Source of the DNA: Varibaculum massiliense
GTDB taxonomy: Bacteria; Actinomycetota; Actinomycetes; Actinomycetales; Actinomycetaceae
Assembly: GCF_900106855.1 (NCBI RefSeq)
Contig: NZ_FNWI01000004.1
Span: 1,674,001 to 1,738,000, forward strand
DNA length: 64,000 nucleotides
Direction: 5' to 3'
Below the pieces are notes generated by a model, which had not been told where the DNA came from, did no database searches, and was given only the letters and a program-made list of their open reading frames with translations. A program made the translations under genes and the position numbers. Positions 18,619 through 27,441 of the stretch are shown piece after piece (within the stretch, counting starts at the first letter, position 1; every line of letters starts with the position of its first letter).

Positions 18619-18852
18619 ATGCGGGATTATTCTTAAAGTTAATAATTTTCGCGTCCCTGATTGTCGGCGCGGAAATCTCTGAAGATAATTTTTTTTCGGA
18701 TATCGGCACAAAAATAGCTTTTATTTATTCGAGGCTTCCCCTCTCCCTCAAACTTTGCTAAAATGTAAGTACAAAGTGCCAAAGGTGGGCGGTGGTGCCT
18801 AAACCTAGCGCTGACAATGCAGTCAACAAGAAGGGAAAAGGGGATCGCTGGT
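18619..18852 (+). promoter_or_regulatory. iolC promoter region
   Basis: The rest of the 300-base gntR-iolC gap is AT-rich up to about 18770. TAAAAT at 18761-18766 is a plausible -10, and a short dyad TGTA-AG-TACA overlaps its downstream side. No clear -35 is present, consistent with a regulated promoter. A purine-rich AAAAGGGG before 18853 is the likely ribosome site. Confidence 0.4.
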
Positions 18853-19848
18853 ATGAATAGTTTCAAAATGCCGGCCGTAGACGTACTTACCATCGGGCGT
18901 TCCGGGGTGGATATTTACCCGTTGCAAACCGGAGTCGGTCTAGAAAAGGTAGAACAATTCGGAAAATTCCTAGGGGGGAGCCCCATGAACGTGGCGGTGG
19001 CAGCAGCGAAACTGCGCCACTCTTCCGCGATTATTACCGGAGTAGGTACAGATCCTTTCGGTAAATTTGTGCGTTCCGAGATGCGTTCCCTGGGGGTTTA
19101 TGACACCTACGTTGTTGATAATCCGCGCTTTGCTACCCCGGTAACTTTCTGCGAAATTTTCCCTCCCGATGATTTCCCACTCTACTTTTACCGGGAGCCA
19201 TCCGCGCCTGACCTGCAGCTACGTAATGAAGATATTCCTGTGGAAGCGGTAAGGGATGCCAAGATTTTTTGGATTTCCGTGACCGGTCTGTCTGAGGAGC
19301 CTTCACGCAGCGCGCACCACTACGCGTTAGACCAACGCGATTTGGGGGATAAGGATAAATGGACAATCGCGGACTTGGATTACCGGTCTACTTTCTGGAG
19401 TGATGAAGAAACCGCTCACCGGGAAGTAGAACGGATGCTAGAAAAAGTCTCAGTCGCAGTAGGTAATAAAGAAGAATGTCGCATTGCAGTGGGGGAAACC
19501 GAACCGGATCGCGCCGCCGACGCCCTCCTGGAGCGGGGAGTAGAAATCGCGGTGGTCAAGCAGGGACCCTTGGGAACCCTGTGCAAGACCCGGGAAGAAC
19601 GGATTGAAGTTCCAGTAACTCCGGTTAAGGTCACCAATGGCCTGGGTGCGGGCGATTCGTTTGGAGGGTCGCTGTGTCACGGACTGCTCTCCGGCTGGGA
19701 TCTCCCGCAGATTATTTCGGCGGCCTCCACTGCCGGAGCAATTGTAAGTTCTCGCCTGGAATGTTCCACGGCGATGCCCTCGGAACCGGAAATTTTAGAT
19801 ATGATTTCCAAGAACCCCCAGTCCGCTCCAATCGTTACTAAGAGGTAA
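18853..19848 (+). CDS. iolC: 5-dehydro-2-deoxygluconokinase
   Basis: This PfkB-family kinase phosphorylates 2-deoxy-5-keto-D-gluconate in myo-inositol breakdown. It starts with DVLTIGRSGVDIYP, has FLGGSPMNVAVAAAKL as its substrate-side signature, and NGLGAGDSFGGSLCHGLL with the catalytic Asp near the C-terminus. I chose the ATG at 18853 because a purine-rich AAAAGGGG precedes it and the PfkB fold begins a few residues on; an in-frame ATG at 18817 has no ribosome site. This gives 331 residues. It is the first gene of a four-gene operon. Confidence 0.92.
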   Translation: MNSFKMPAVDVLTIGRSGVDIYPLQTGVGLEKVEQFGKFLGGSPMNVAVAAAKLRHSSAIITGVGTDPFGKFVRSEMRSLGVYDTYVVDNPRFATPVTFCEIFPPDDFPLYFYREPSAPDLQLRNEDIPVEAVRDAKIFWISVTGLSEEPSRSAHHYALDQRDLGDKDKWTIADLDYRSTFWSDEETAHREVERMLEKVSVAVGNKEECRIAVGETEPDRAADALLERGVEIAVVKQGPLGTLCKTREERIEVPVTPVKVTNGLGAGDSFGGSLCHGLLSGWDLPQIISAASTAGAIVSSRLECSTAMPSEPEILDMISKNPQSAPIVTKR

Positions 19849-19852
19849 CGCC

Positions 19853-20743
19853 ATGGGAAAACTAATCGCAAAACTAGCGGAAATCCGTGCCTTTGAGCCC
19901 GAACGGATAGCGGAAACTCTAAAGCAACGTCCTCGTCCCAGCCTCAAGCAAGCGCTGCAAGGAAAAAACGGTAAGCCTGAAAAACTGATGGTTATTGCCT
20001 GTGACCACCCGGCGCGCGGAGCGCTGGCGGCGGGAGCAGATCCCTTCGCCATGGCCGACCGGGAAGAGCTGCTGGCACGCTGCGCCCAAGCACTCTCGCG
20101 CCCGGGGGTAAACGGTTTCCTCGGAACCGCCGATATGATTGAGGACTTGGCGCTGTTGGGGGCCCTCGATAATAAAGTGGTTTTCGGGTCGATGAACCGC
20201 GCCGGACTGGCGGGGGCTACTTTTGGAATGGATGACCGTTTCAACTGTTATGACGCTCAAGGCGTGGAAGATGCCGGCTTGGCCGGGGGAAAAATGCTGA
20301 CCCGGATTAACTATGCAGATGCCGGTACCGTCTCCACTTTGCAGGCGACTGCGCAGGCGATAGATGAGCTGGCAGAGCGGAAACTGATGGCGATGGTAGA
20401 GCCGTTTATTTCTGAAGGACCTGCTGAAAAGGTCAGCAACGTCCTCACCGCAGACGCAGTCATAAAGTCGATGGCGATTGCGGCCGGGCTGGGACGTACC
20501 AGCGCTTACACCTGGCTAAAACTTCCCTGCGTTGCCGAGATGGAACGCGTCATGGAAGCCACTACACTTCCCTCTTTGATCCTAGGGGGAGAAGTATCTA
20601 AGGATCCCGATACCGCCATGGAGTCATGGGGTAAAGCCTTGCGGCTGCCAAATGTCTTAGGGTTGGTCATCGGTCGTTCACTATTATTCCCGGCCAGCGG
20701 CGATGTGGCGCAGGCCGTAGACGAGACGGTAGGTTTGCTATGA
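19853..20743 (+). CDS. Cgl0159-type (beta/alpha)8 protein, candidate DKGP aldolase
   Basis: The 296-residue protein resembles the DhnA/DeoC-like TIM-barrel family represented by Cgl0159 in the Corynebacterium iol cluster. Visible landmarks are VIACDHPARGAL near the start, LMAMVEPFISEG in the middle and SLILGGEVSKDP towards the end. In the operon it sits between iolC and iolB, where an aldolase for 2-deoxy-5-keto-gluconate-6-phosphate (IolJ function) is expected, and no canonical iolJ is present. The aldolase role is inferred from this context. Its end overlaps the iolB start by four bases. Confidence 0.78.
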   Translation: MGKLIAKLAEIRAFEPERIAETLKQRPRPSLKQALQGKNGKPEKLMVIACDHPARGALAAGADPFAMADREELLARCAQALSRPGVNGFLGTADMIEDLALLGALDNKVVFGSMNRAGLAGATFGMDDRFNCYDAQGVEDAGLAGGKMLTRINYADAGTVSTLQATAQAIDELAERKLMAMVEPFISEGPAEKVSNVLTADAVIKSMAIAAGLGRTSAYTWLKLPCVAEMERVMEATTLPSLILGGEVSKDPDTAMESWGKALRLPNVLGLVIGRSLLFPASGDVAQAVDETVGLL

Positions 20744-21630
20744 GCGATAACGAAAATTATTTATTCCGCGACGGTCAGCTAAAAAATGGCCAGTTCGAAT
20801 TGGATTTAACCCCGGAAAAAGCCGGTTGGGAGTTCTCGGGACTGAAGGTCTTGAATCTGCCGGCGGGAGCCAGTCAAGAGGTCCCCTCCGGTAACTCCGA
20901 ACTGCTGGTTTTACCTCTCGAGGGCGGCTGCACGGTTAAGGTTGGCAGTGAAACTTTCGAGATCAAGGGACGTAAGGATATTTGGAGTGAAATCACCGAT
21001 TACCTGTACGTACCGATTAACACCACCTTTACGGTGAGCAGCGAAAAGGGCGGGCGGTTCGCGCTGCCCAGCTCGAAGGCCAATAATGCGAAACCGCTGC
21101 GCTACTGCCCCAAAGAGGAAGTTATCTCCATGATTCGCGGTAAGGGCGACTGCACCCGGGAAGTTCACAACTACACCATGGGCAATCCGGTAGAGGTCGA
21201 CCACGTGCTGGTCACCGAAGTGATTACCCCCGGTGGTAACTGGTCTTCGTATCCTCCTCATAAGCATGATGAACATTCCGAAACTGAACGGATTTTGGAA
21301 GAAATCTACTACTACCAGGTAAAGCCGGCCGCGAATGGCACTACCGGAATGGCGCTGCAGCGGATCTACCCCTCTAAGGGACACACTATTGATGTGTGCG
21401 CCGAGGTACACAGCGGGGACGTAGTAGTAATGCCGCACGGATGGCACGGCCCATCCGTAGCCGCCCCCGGATACCACCTGTATTATCTGAATGTAATGGC
21501 CGGCCCGGCTGAGGACGCCACCTGGCTAGTAACTATTGATCCCGACTATGTCTGGCTCACCGAGGATTGGGGTGGCGGCGACGCTGATCCCCGTCTACCC
21601 ATGACTAACGCCACCATCAAGGAGGACTAA
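20740..21630 (+). CDS. iolB: 5-deoxy-glucuronate isomerase
   Basis: IolB isomerises 5-deoxy-glucuronate to 2-deoxy-5-keto-gluconate. It is a bicupin metal enzyme, and the HKHDEHSETE motif (H174, H176, H179, E181) supplies the metal site of the C-terminal cupin. GDVVVMPHGWHGP and YLNVMAGP near the end are family signatures. The length of 296 residues is slightly longer than Bacillus IolB. It overlaps the gene before it and is two bases from iolD. Confidence 0.93.
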   Translation: MSDNENYLFRDGQLKNGQFELDLTPEKAGWEFSGLKVLNLPAGASQEVPSGNSELLVLPLEGGCTVKVGSETFEIKGRKDIWSEITDYLYVPINTTFTVSSEKGGRFALPSSKANNAKPLRYCPKEEVISMIRGKGDCTREVHNYTMGNPVEVDHVLVTEVITPGGNWSSYPPHKHDEHSETERILEEIYYYQVKPAANGTTGMALQRIYPSKGHTIDVCAEVHSGDVVVMPHGWHGPSVAAPGYHLYYLNVMAGPAEDATWLVTIDPDYVWLTEDWGGGDADPRLPMTNATIKED

Positions 21631-21632
21631 GG

Positions 21633-23534
21633 ATGGCAAAATTTGAGACCGTTCGCCTAACTACTGCCCAGGCGACAATCCGCTTCTTAATCAACCAATA
21701 TTCTGAGCGTGACGGCAAAGAATACCGCCTGATTCCCGGAACTTTCGGGATTTTCGGACACGGAAACGTGTGTGGCATCGGTCAGGCGCTGCTACAAAAC
21801 GAACTCGATTCCACCCCGGACGGGGGAGTAATGGAATACTACATGCCGCGTAACGAGCAGGGCGCAGTCCATGCTGCCGCGGCTTTCGCTAAAGCCAAGA
21901 ACCGCTTGCAGACGCTGGCAGTTACCACTTCGATTGGACCGGGTGCCTTGAATATGGTGACTGGCGCCGCGCTGGCCACCACTAACCGGGTACCGGTATT
22001 GCTGCTGCCTTCTGACCAGTTCGCTACCCGCTACCCGGATCCGGTGCTCCAGCAGCTGGAGGATCCGCGTTCTTTGGACGTAACCGTGAATGATGCTTTC
22101 CGTTGTGTCTCACGTTTCTTTGACCGGATTAACCGTCCCGAACAGCTAATGCCGTCTTTGATGAATGCGATGCGGGTGCTGACGGATCCGGCCGAAACCG
22201 GAGCAGTAGTGCTGGCAATGCCGCAGGACGTGCAGGCCGAAGCCTTCGATTGGCCGGTAGAAATGTTTGAAAAGCGGGTTTGGCATGTGCGTCGTCCGGC
22301 AGTATCTGAAACCGAGATGGAGCGGGCTGCAGCGATTATTAAGTCAGCGAAGCGTCCTCTGATTGTTTCCGGTGGCGGCACCATTTATTCGGAAGCCTCT
22401 CAGGAGCTACGTGATTTGGCGAGTGCCACCGGGATTCCGGTTTCTGATACCCAGGCGGGTAAAGGCGCCATCAACTTTGATCATGAATGCGCCGTCGGGG
22501 GCGTCGGCTCTACCGGTGCTAATAGCGCAAACCATTTGGCGGATAAAGCAGATGTGGTGATCGGGGTGGGTACTCGCTACTCGGACTTCACTACTGCTTC
22601 CCACACCCAGTTCAAGAACCCGGATGTACGCTTTGTAAACGTCAACGTGAAAGCCTTCGATGCGGCTAAGCATGCGGGTGAAATGGTGGTGGCTGACGCC
22701 AAGTTGGCGCTGGCTGCTTTGAAAGAAGCACTTGGGGACTACCGGGTTGACGAGGCCTACAGCAAGGAAATCGCCAGCGAGCGTGAGGACTGGTTCGAAA
22801 AGACCGCCGAATGTTACGGGGCGCATGATCAAGAGTTGCCGGCGCAAACCGAGGTATTCGGGGCGCTTAACGAGATGATGGGCGACAACGATGTGGTGAT
22901 TAACGCCGCCGGGTCAATGCCAGGTGATTTGCAGTGCCTATGGCAAGCGAAGACTCCGGTGCAATATCACGTAGAGTATGCCTTTAGCTGCATGGGATAC
23001 GAGATTCCCGCAGCTATGGGTGTCAAGATGGCGTTGCCAGATTCGGAAGTGGTGGCGATTGTCGGTGACGGCACCTACCAAATGTTGCCGATGGAACTGG
23101 CCACCGTGGTACAGGAAAATATCAAGGTTATCTATGTTTTGTTGCAAAACTACGGGTTCTCTTCGATCGGAGCGCTTTCGGAGTCGCGCGGCTCTCAGCG
23201 TTTCGGTACTCGCTACCGGATGGGGGCAGGTAACCCCCATAACCAGGACGGGGAGTTACTGCCGGTAGATATCGCCAAGAACGCGGAATCTTGGGGTCTG
23301 AAAGTGCTGAAAGTGCACACTATCGAAGAGTTCCGGGATGCTTATCGCCAGGCAGAGAAATCTGAGCGGGCAGTGATGATTCATATCGAAACCAACCTGT
23401 TCGGTCCGAACCCGCCGAACTGCTCCTACTGGGACGTGGCAGTGCCGGAAGTTTCTCGCATTGAATCCACCCAGCAGGCTCGTAAAGAATACGAGGAAGC
23501 GCTGGTGGATCAGCGGCACTACTGGAAGCAGTAA
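21633..23534 (+). CDS. iolD: 3D-trihydroxycyclohexane-1,2-dione acylhydrolase
   Basis: IolD is a thiamine-diphosphate enzyme that opens the inositol-derived ring to 5-deoxy-glucuronate. The fold is that of acetolactate synthase: an N-terminal Pyr domain with GTFGIFGHGNVCGIGQAL, a middle Rossmann-like domain with VSGGGTIYSEA, and a C-terminal PP domain with the ThDP motif starting GDGTYQML (near 471). At 633 residues it has the normal length. It closes the operon and is followed by a strong terminator. The ring dehydrogenase (iolG), dehydratase (iolE) and a transporter are not in this window. Confidence 0.95.
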   Translation: MAKFETVRLTTAQATIRFLINQYSERDGKEYRLIPGTFGIFGHGNVCGIGQALLQNELDSTPDGGVMEYYMPRNEQGAVHAAAAFAKAKNRLQTLAVTTSIGPGALNMVTGAALATTNRVPVLLLPSDQFATRYPDPVLQQLEDPRSLDVTVNDAFRCVSRFFDRINRPEQLMPSLMNAMRVLTDPAETGAVVLAMPQDVQAEAFDWPVEMFEKRVWHVRRPAVSETEMERAAAIIKSAKRPLIVSGGGTIYSEASQELRDLASATGIPVSDTQAGKGAINFDHECAVGGVGSTGANSANHLADKADVVIGVGTRYSDFTTASHTQFKNPDVRFVNVNVKAFDAAKHAGEMVVADAKLALAALKEALGDYRVDEAYSKEIASEREDWFEKTAECYGAHDQELPAQTEVFGALNEMMGDNDVVINAAGSMPGDLQCLWQAKTPVQYHVEYAFSCMGYEIPAAMGVKMALPDSEVVAIVGDGTYQMLPMELATVVQENIKVIYVLLQNYGFSSIGALSESRGSQRFGTRYRMGAGNPHNQDGELLPVDIAKNAESWGLKVLKVHTIEEFRDAYRQAEKSERAVMIHIETNLFGPNPPNCSYWDVAVPEVSRIESTQQARKEYEEALVDQRHYWKQ

Positions 23535-23583
23535 ATAAAGACTATTTAGAGAATTTAATAGTGAATGAGTTGGGCTAACGCCC

Positions 23584-23629
23584 AAAAAGTTCCGGGGTGG
23601 GGATTTATTTCCCCGCCCCGGAACTTTTT
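23584..23629. terminator. Bidirectional terminator after iolD
   Basis: Long arms (starting AAAAAGTTCCGGGG at 23584, ending CCCCGGAACTTTTT at about 23629) enclose an AT-rich loop, with A-tract and T-tract on the two sides. It can stop both the iol transcript and the aldo/keto reductase transcript coming from the other side. Confidence 0.9.
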
Positions 23630-23699
23630 ATTAGCAGCCTTTTAGTTGTTAAAAGATATCTGTCCGTGCTGGTATTGGTTAGTGATATCAGAGGATTAC

Positions 23700-24641
23700 C
23701 TAGGCGAAGGGTTGCGACTTTTCGTCCAGGGTCGCAATCGCTTCCGCCGGTAGGCTCAGGCTGGCGGAAGCCACCAGATCCTTTAGCTGCTGGGGGTTAC
23801 GCGCGGAGGCAATCGGGGAGGCTACGCCCTTGGCGCGCAGCCAGGCGAGAGAAACCGCGGTGGGGGTAGATTCGAGTTCGGCAGCCACCTTTACCAGGGA
23901 ATCTACTAACGCAAACGATTCGGGGCGATTGTATTCCGATAAGAAATCGCTGCGATCCTTGCCGGACAGGTCTTCTGCTTTACGGTATTTTCCGGTCAGG
24001 AAGCCGGAAGCCAGCGAGAAGTAAGTGAACTCGGAAACCCCGAACTCGCTGCAAATAGGACGGTAGTTCTCTTCGAAATCTTTGCGGTAAAGCAGGTTGT
24101 ATTGATTTTGGATTGCGACTGGTGCTGCCAAACTTGCGTCCGCGGCTACCTGGAACCATTCGCGCATCCGCTCGGGAGAAAAGTTAGACATGGCTACGTA
24201 GCGCACTTTTCCTGCCTTTACCAGGGAATCAAACGCGGCAGCCATTTCCACAATCGGGGTCTTATTGTCATCGAAATGCGCGTAATACAAATCGATGTAG
24301 TCGGTCTGTAGCCGTTTTAAGGACGCGTCACAAGCAGCTTTAACATTTTCCGGGGCTAGACCGGGAAAATCAGGGTGCTGGCTGACCTTAGTGGCGACTA
24401 CTACCTGGTCACGTGCTTTGCGCTCACGCAGCCATTCGCCAATTACGGTTTCGGATTCTCCGCCTTTTAGCCCTTCGCCCCAGGCAGAATAAACATCGGC
24501 AGTATCGATAAAGTTCCCGCCAGCCTCACAGTAAGCATCCATGACTGCAAATGAATCAGCTTTATCGCTGGTCCACCCGAAAGTATTAGCTCCTAAAGCC
24601 AGTTCAAAAACTGAAAGTTCCGTGCCTTTTACCTGGTACAT
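23700..24641 (-). CDS. Aldo/keto reductase
   Basis: This is an NADPH-dependent carbonyl reductase of the AKR TIM-barrel superfamily, close to the YajO/Tas-type group. The catalytic tetrad is visible: D46 and Y51 in NFIDTADVYSAWGEG, the Lys in VVATKVSQHP and the His in DLYYAHFDD. I use the ATG at 24641 because a strong AGGAGGAAG precedes it; 36 further in-frame codons upstream lack any signal. That gives 313 residues. The substrate is unknown. A role in inositol or deoxyribose metabolism would be a guess from position only. Confidence 0.88.
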   Translation of the reverse strand: MYQVKGTELSVFELALGANTFGWTSDKADSFAVMDAYCEAGGNFIDTADVYSAWGEGLKGGESETVIGEWLRERKARDQVVVATKVSQHPDFPGLAPENVKAACDASLKRLQTDYIDLYYAHFDDNKTPIVEMAAAFDSLVKAGKVRYVAMSNFSPERMREWFQVAADASLAAPVAIQNQYNLLYRKDFEENYRPICSEFGVSEFTYFSLASGFLTGKYRKAEDLSGKDRSDFLSEYNRPESFALVDSLVKVAAELESTPTAVSLAWLRAKGVASPIASARNPQQLKDLVASASLSLPAEAIATLDEKSQPFA

Positions 24642-24877
24642 TCTTCCTCCTAAAGCATTTGTACTGTCAATAGGCATGATACTAGATGAGCTTCGAGTTA
24701 GGGGTGGTGGGGGAGAAATAGGATGCGCTATGTATGCTCTCGCGCTCAAACTACGTGAGGCACCAGTCCAATCATGCGCTCAATGTGCGTGGGGTGCGCC
24801 GCAGGTTTGAATCCGCCGCACAATAGCATTAGAGTTTCTAATGGTTTTTGTTTTCTGCTGTTGGAGAGTTGTTTATT

Positions 24878-26122
24878 ATGACCCCCCCTCAAAAAGTAAT
24901 CGGTAAATCTATCAAATCTGTTTTGCTATGGCCGCTAGTCGCGTTTGCGGTTATTTTGGCGATGTTGGGGGTGAATGCGGTTCCCGCGCACGCAGATCCA
25001 ACTAATGTTCCGATTAACGCTGGCAGCGATGCCTACTCCACCGATGGTTCCGGGCTGGTTACCAGTGAGAATGAGCTGCTATATGATGTGGCAAAAGGAG
25101 ATGAGGAGAGTAACGCTTATCAGATTGCCTATCGCGGCACCCTGGATATGACCAAGGTTTGGGAACTTTACAGCGGGTTCTTCAAACCTATGTGGATGTG
25201 GAAAAATCAAAACGACCAGGCTCGTTGGAACGCAAAAACCTTCAGCGGGCATTGGGATATTTCTTTTGTTATTGACACTCAAGTGGTCAGCTCAAATCCG
25301 GACTTAGTAAATTGTGCAGTGGTACAAGCGGAGATGAAAAAACAAAACTCCGAGACTAAGTTCAGTGACATTATGCGTTGCCAAGATACTTCCTATGACC
25401 CGGCTACCGGGAAATACACCGCTCACTTCAAGTTGATACACGAGGACGGAAGTAAAGTTACCGGTGCAGACCTGGACAAGGCTGAGAACCAACCGGCCAA
25501 GCTCGCTCTCACTACCCCGCCAAAAGCTTTTTACGTGAAGCAATCCAACTTCGAGCCGGGTAAAACCTTTTCGATGACTGAACCCACGGTTACCGGCGAG
25601 ATGACTATGGATTATTTTTACGTGGGGATGCCCCTGGTGTTCAACGATACTGCTAAGCCGGTGACCCTGACCATGGTAAAGAAAAAGCCGAAAAAGTTCG
25701 CGGTGAAATATGGATTCGCGGCTGCAGATGGAACCAGCCTCCCTGCTAGCGTGATGAAGTTGCTGCCCAGCGCCGCAACCGCCGCTGAAGGTGACACGGT
25801 AACCCCGGCAGCTCTCAAACATAAGGTGGTTAAAGAATCGGTAGAGGCTAACGGAACCAAGACCGAAACCACCTGGACCTTCAAAGGCTGGTCACCTCAG
25901 CAGGTCATGATTGCTGACGCCGATGTTACCTTCACTGGTACCTGGGAGAAATCTGTTACCACCAGTAAGGTTAAACCTGCTGATTCCCAAAAGACTCCCA
26001 CGCCGAAAGCTAGCCCCAAAGAAGAAATGGTAAATACCGGCGCCTCGCCCTTAGGACTGCTGTTACTTGCAGGAGCTAGCAGTATTCTCGGCGCGTTAGT
26101 GCTGGTACGGCGTCGGGCGTAA
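24878..26122 (+). CDS. Cell-surface protein with a SHIRT-like domain and atypical sorting signal
   Basis: The ATG at 24878, behind GGAGAG, gives 414 residues. A signal peptide (hydrophobic about 14-33, then NAVPAHADP) is followed by an unrecognised domain rich in Trp and Lys (about 40-265). Then comes a segment with the pattern of a SHIRT domain (streptococcal stalk repeat): VKYGFAAADGTSLPAS at its start, LLPSA in the middle, WTFKGWSP and VTFTGTWEK at its end. A Pro/Lys linker leads to MVNTG (384-388), a hydrophobic stretch and RRRA. This is the layout of a sortase substrate, but the pentapeptide lacks the Leu-Pro of LPXTG. It is preceded by a non-coding stretch and stands alone. Confidence 0.8.
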   Translation: MTPPQKVIGKSIKSVLLWPLVAFAVILAMLGVNAVPAHADPTNVPINAGSDAYSTDGSGLVTSENELLYDVAKGDEESNAYQIAYRGTLDMTKVWELYSGFFKPMWMWKNQNDQARWNAKTFSGHWDISFVIDTQVVSSNPDLVNCAVVQAEMKKQNSETKFSDIMRCQDTSYDPATGKYTAHFKLIHEDGSKVTGADLDKAENQPAKLALTTPPKAFYVKQSNFEPGKTFSMTEPTVTGEMTMDYFYVGMPLVFNDTAKPVTLTMVKKKPKKFAVKYGFAAADGTSLPASVMKLLPSAATAAEGDTVTPAALKHKVVKESVEANGTKTETTWTFKGWSPQQVMIADADVTFTGTWEKSVTTSKVKPADSQKTPTPKASPKEEMVNTGASPLGLLLLAGASSILGALVLVRRRA

Positions 26123-26351
26123 CGCGAGTATGAGGTTTTGGCTATAGGGCGGGTGTATGTGGTACCGCCGCGAAGCGTTTAATGCGGCTTGTGTTGGAGT
26201 TGCTGCAGTATTTCTGATTAGCTCAACGCATGACGATAGCTTCACTCCGAGGAGTGTAACGTTTAGTTCTTGAAAACTTTGTAACTGTATTTTCTGAAAG
26301 GCTGATTTTCAGATTTCCTCAGACTAGACTCCAGACTGATTAGATAGTCTC
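26123..26351 (+). promoter_or_regulatory. Regulator gene upstream region
   Basis: This non-coding 229-base stretch contains short dyads just before the regulator start (AGACTA near 26324 with TAGTCT near 26345, and CTGA-TTT-TCAG near 26302). These could be autoregulatory sites. No firm promoter can be named. Confidence 0.3.
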
Positions 26352-27329
26352 ATGGTGAAAAAAGATCGCTTGGGAATGACCCGCAGGGATCATCAATCCT
26401 TGGATGTGGCAAAGCTCTACTATAGCGGCCTATCTCAGAGTGAAATCGCTAATATACTGCATGTTTCACGACCAAATGTTTCCAAATTGCTCACTCATGC
26501 GAAGGTGCGCGGGTTCGTTAAAATTCGAATAGATGATCCACGCGAGCAAGACAGAGAGCTCATCGATTCTTTACGGTCTGCTTTTTCACTTGACGAGGTA
26601 CGTTTAGTGTCTCCACCTAGAAGGCGCGACATTGATATTCGCAAGGCTCTGGGACAGGCGGGGGCAGACCTTTTTATGGGGATGGTGCGTGATGGAGACG
26701 CCGTTGGAGTTTACTGGTCTCGAACCATTCAGGCATTGACTGCGAGCTTACAGCGGCAATCTTTACAGCGGGTCGATGTAGTCCAGGTCGGTGGCAATCT
26801 AAGGATGCCGTCCATGGATTTATCCACTCTAACCAGTTTCCGGGAGCTACGAGAATCTCTGCAGGCCAAGGTGCACATGATAGGGCATCCAATCGTGTTG
26901 GAATCGGCAGGTGCAAAGCTAGCGATTGAGCGAGAAGAGAGTGTCAGTAGGGTTATGGAACTTGCGCGCCGAGCACGTATCGTGCTTTATTCGGTCGGCT
27001 CAGTTAGTTCCGTGGCAACTCTGCTGCATAGTCCGCTCATTAATGAGGACGAAAGAGAATTCTTGATCGAACATTCGGTGGGGGAAATATGTGCGCACTT
27101 CATCGATGAAGACGGCAGGGTCTGTCTGCCGGATCTTAACAACCGCACTTTGGGAATTTCCTTGCCGGATTTACGGCATAACGAGCAAAAAATCCTGGTA
27201 GCAGGAGGATCCGATAAGCTGCAAGCAGTCTATGCGGCGTTGCTACGTGGTTATGCTAACCGGTTAGTTATAGATACGGTAACGGCTCGTAAGCTACACG
27301 CCTTGACGAAAAAGAAACAAGGCAAATAG
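26352..27329 (+). CDS. SorC/DeoR-family transcriptional regulator of the deoxyribose operon
   Basis: The N-terminal helix-turn-helix is in LYYSGLSQSEIANILHVSRPNVSKLL (about 18-45). The rest is a SorC-type sugar-phosphate-binding domain, with GDAVGVYWSRTIQAL near 115 and the typical VAGGSDKLQAVYAALLRGYANRLVIDTVTA at the C-terminus. This is the architecture of Bacillus subtilis DeoR, which represses dra-nupC-pdp and is released by deoxyribose-5-phosphate. It lies directly upstream of deoC in the same direction. Deoxyribose-5-phosphate or a close relative is therefore the likely inducer, and the 16-bp palindrome in the gap the likely operator. Confidence 0.88.
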   Translation: MVKKDRLGMTRRDHQSLDVAKLYYSGLSQSEIANILHVSRPNVSKLLTHAKVRGFVKIRIDDPREQDRELIDSLRSAFSLDEVRLVSPPRRRDIDIRKALGQAGADLFMGMVRDGDAVGVYWSRTIQALTASLQRQSLQRVDVVQVGGNLRMPSMDLSTLTSFRELRESLQAKVHMIGHPIVLESAGAKLAIEREESVSRVMELARRARIVLYSVGSVSSVATLLHSPLINEDEREFLIEHSVGEICAHFIDEDGRVCLPDLNNRTLGISLPDLRHNEQKILVAGGSDKLQAVYAALLRGYANRLVIDTVTARKLHALTKKKQGK

Positions 27330-27335
27330 CCAAAA

Positions 27336-27351
27336 TGGCACATATGTGCCA
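27336..27351. promoter_or_regulatory. Perfect 16-bp palindrome, candidate operator of the deo operon
   Basis: TGGCACATATGTGCCA is fully self-complementary. It lies seven bases after the regulator stop and 90 bases before the deoC start. This is the expected place for an operator controlling deoC-deoP-deoX-deoK. Confidence 0.7.
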
Positions 27352-27441
27352 AAAATTCGTTCTGTAGGCTGGGGCAGCAAAGTAGCGTGAGACCAGTGAC
27401 AAGTCAACCAAGACTTGCATGAAGTCGAAGGAGACGTAGAC

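Noticed and set aside
24805-24835. T-arm-like GGTTTGAATCC suggesting a tRNA
   Set aside because: No acceptor, D or anticodon arm can be built around it; it is more likely chance within a short GTGCG/CGCAC dyad.
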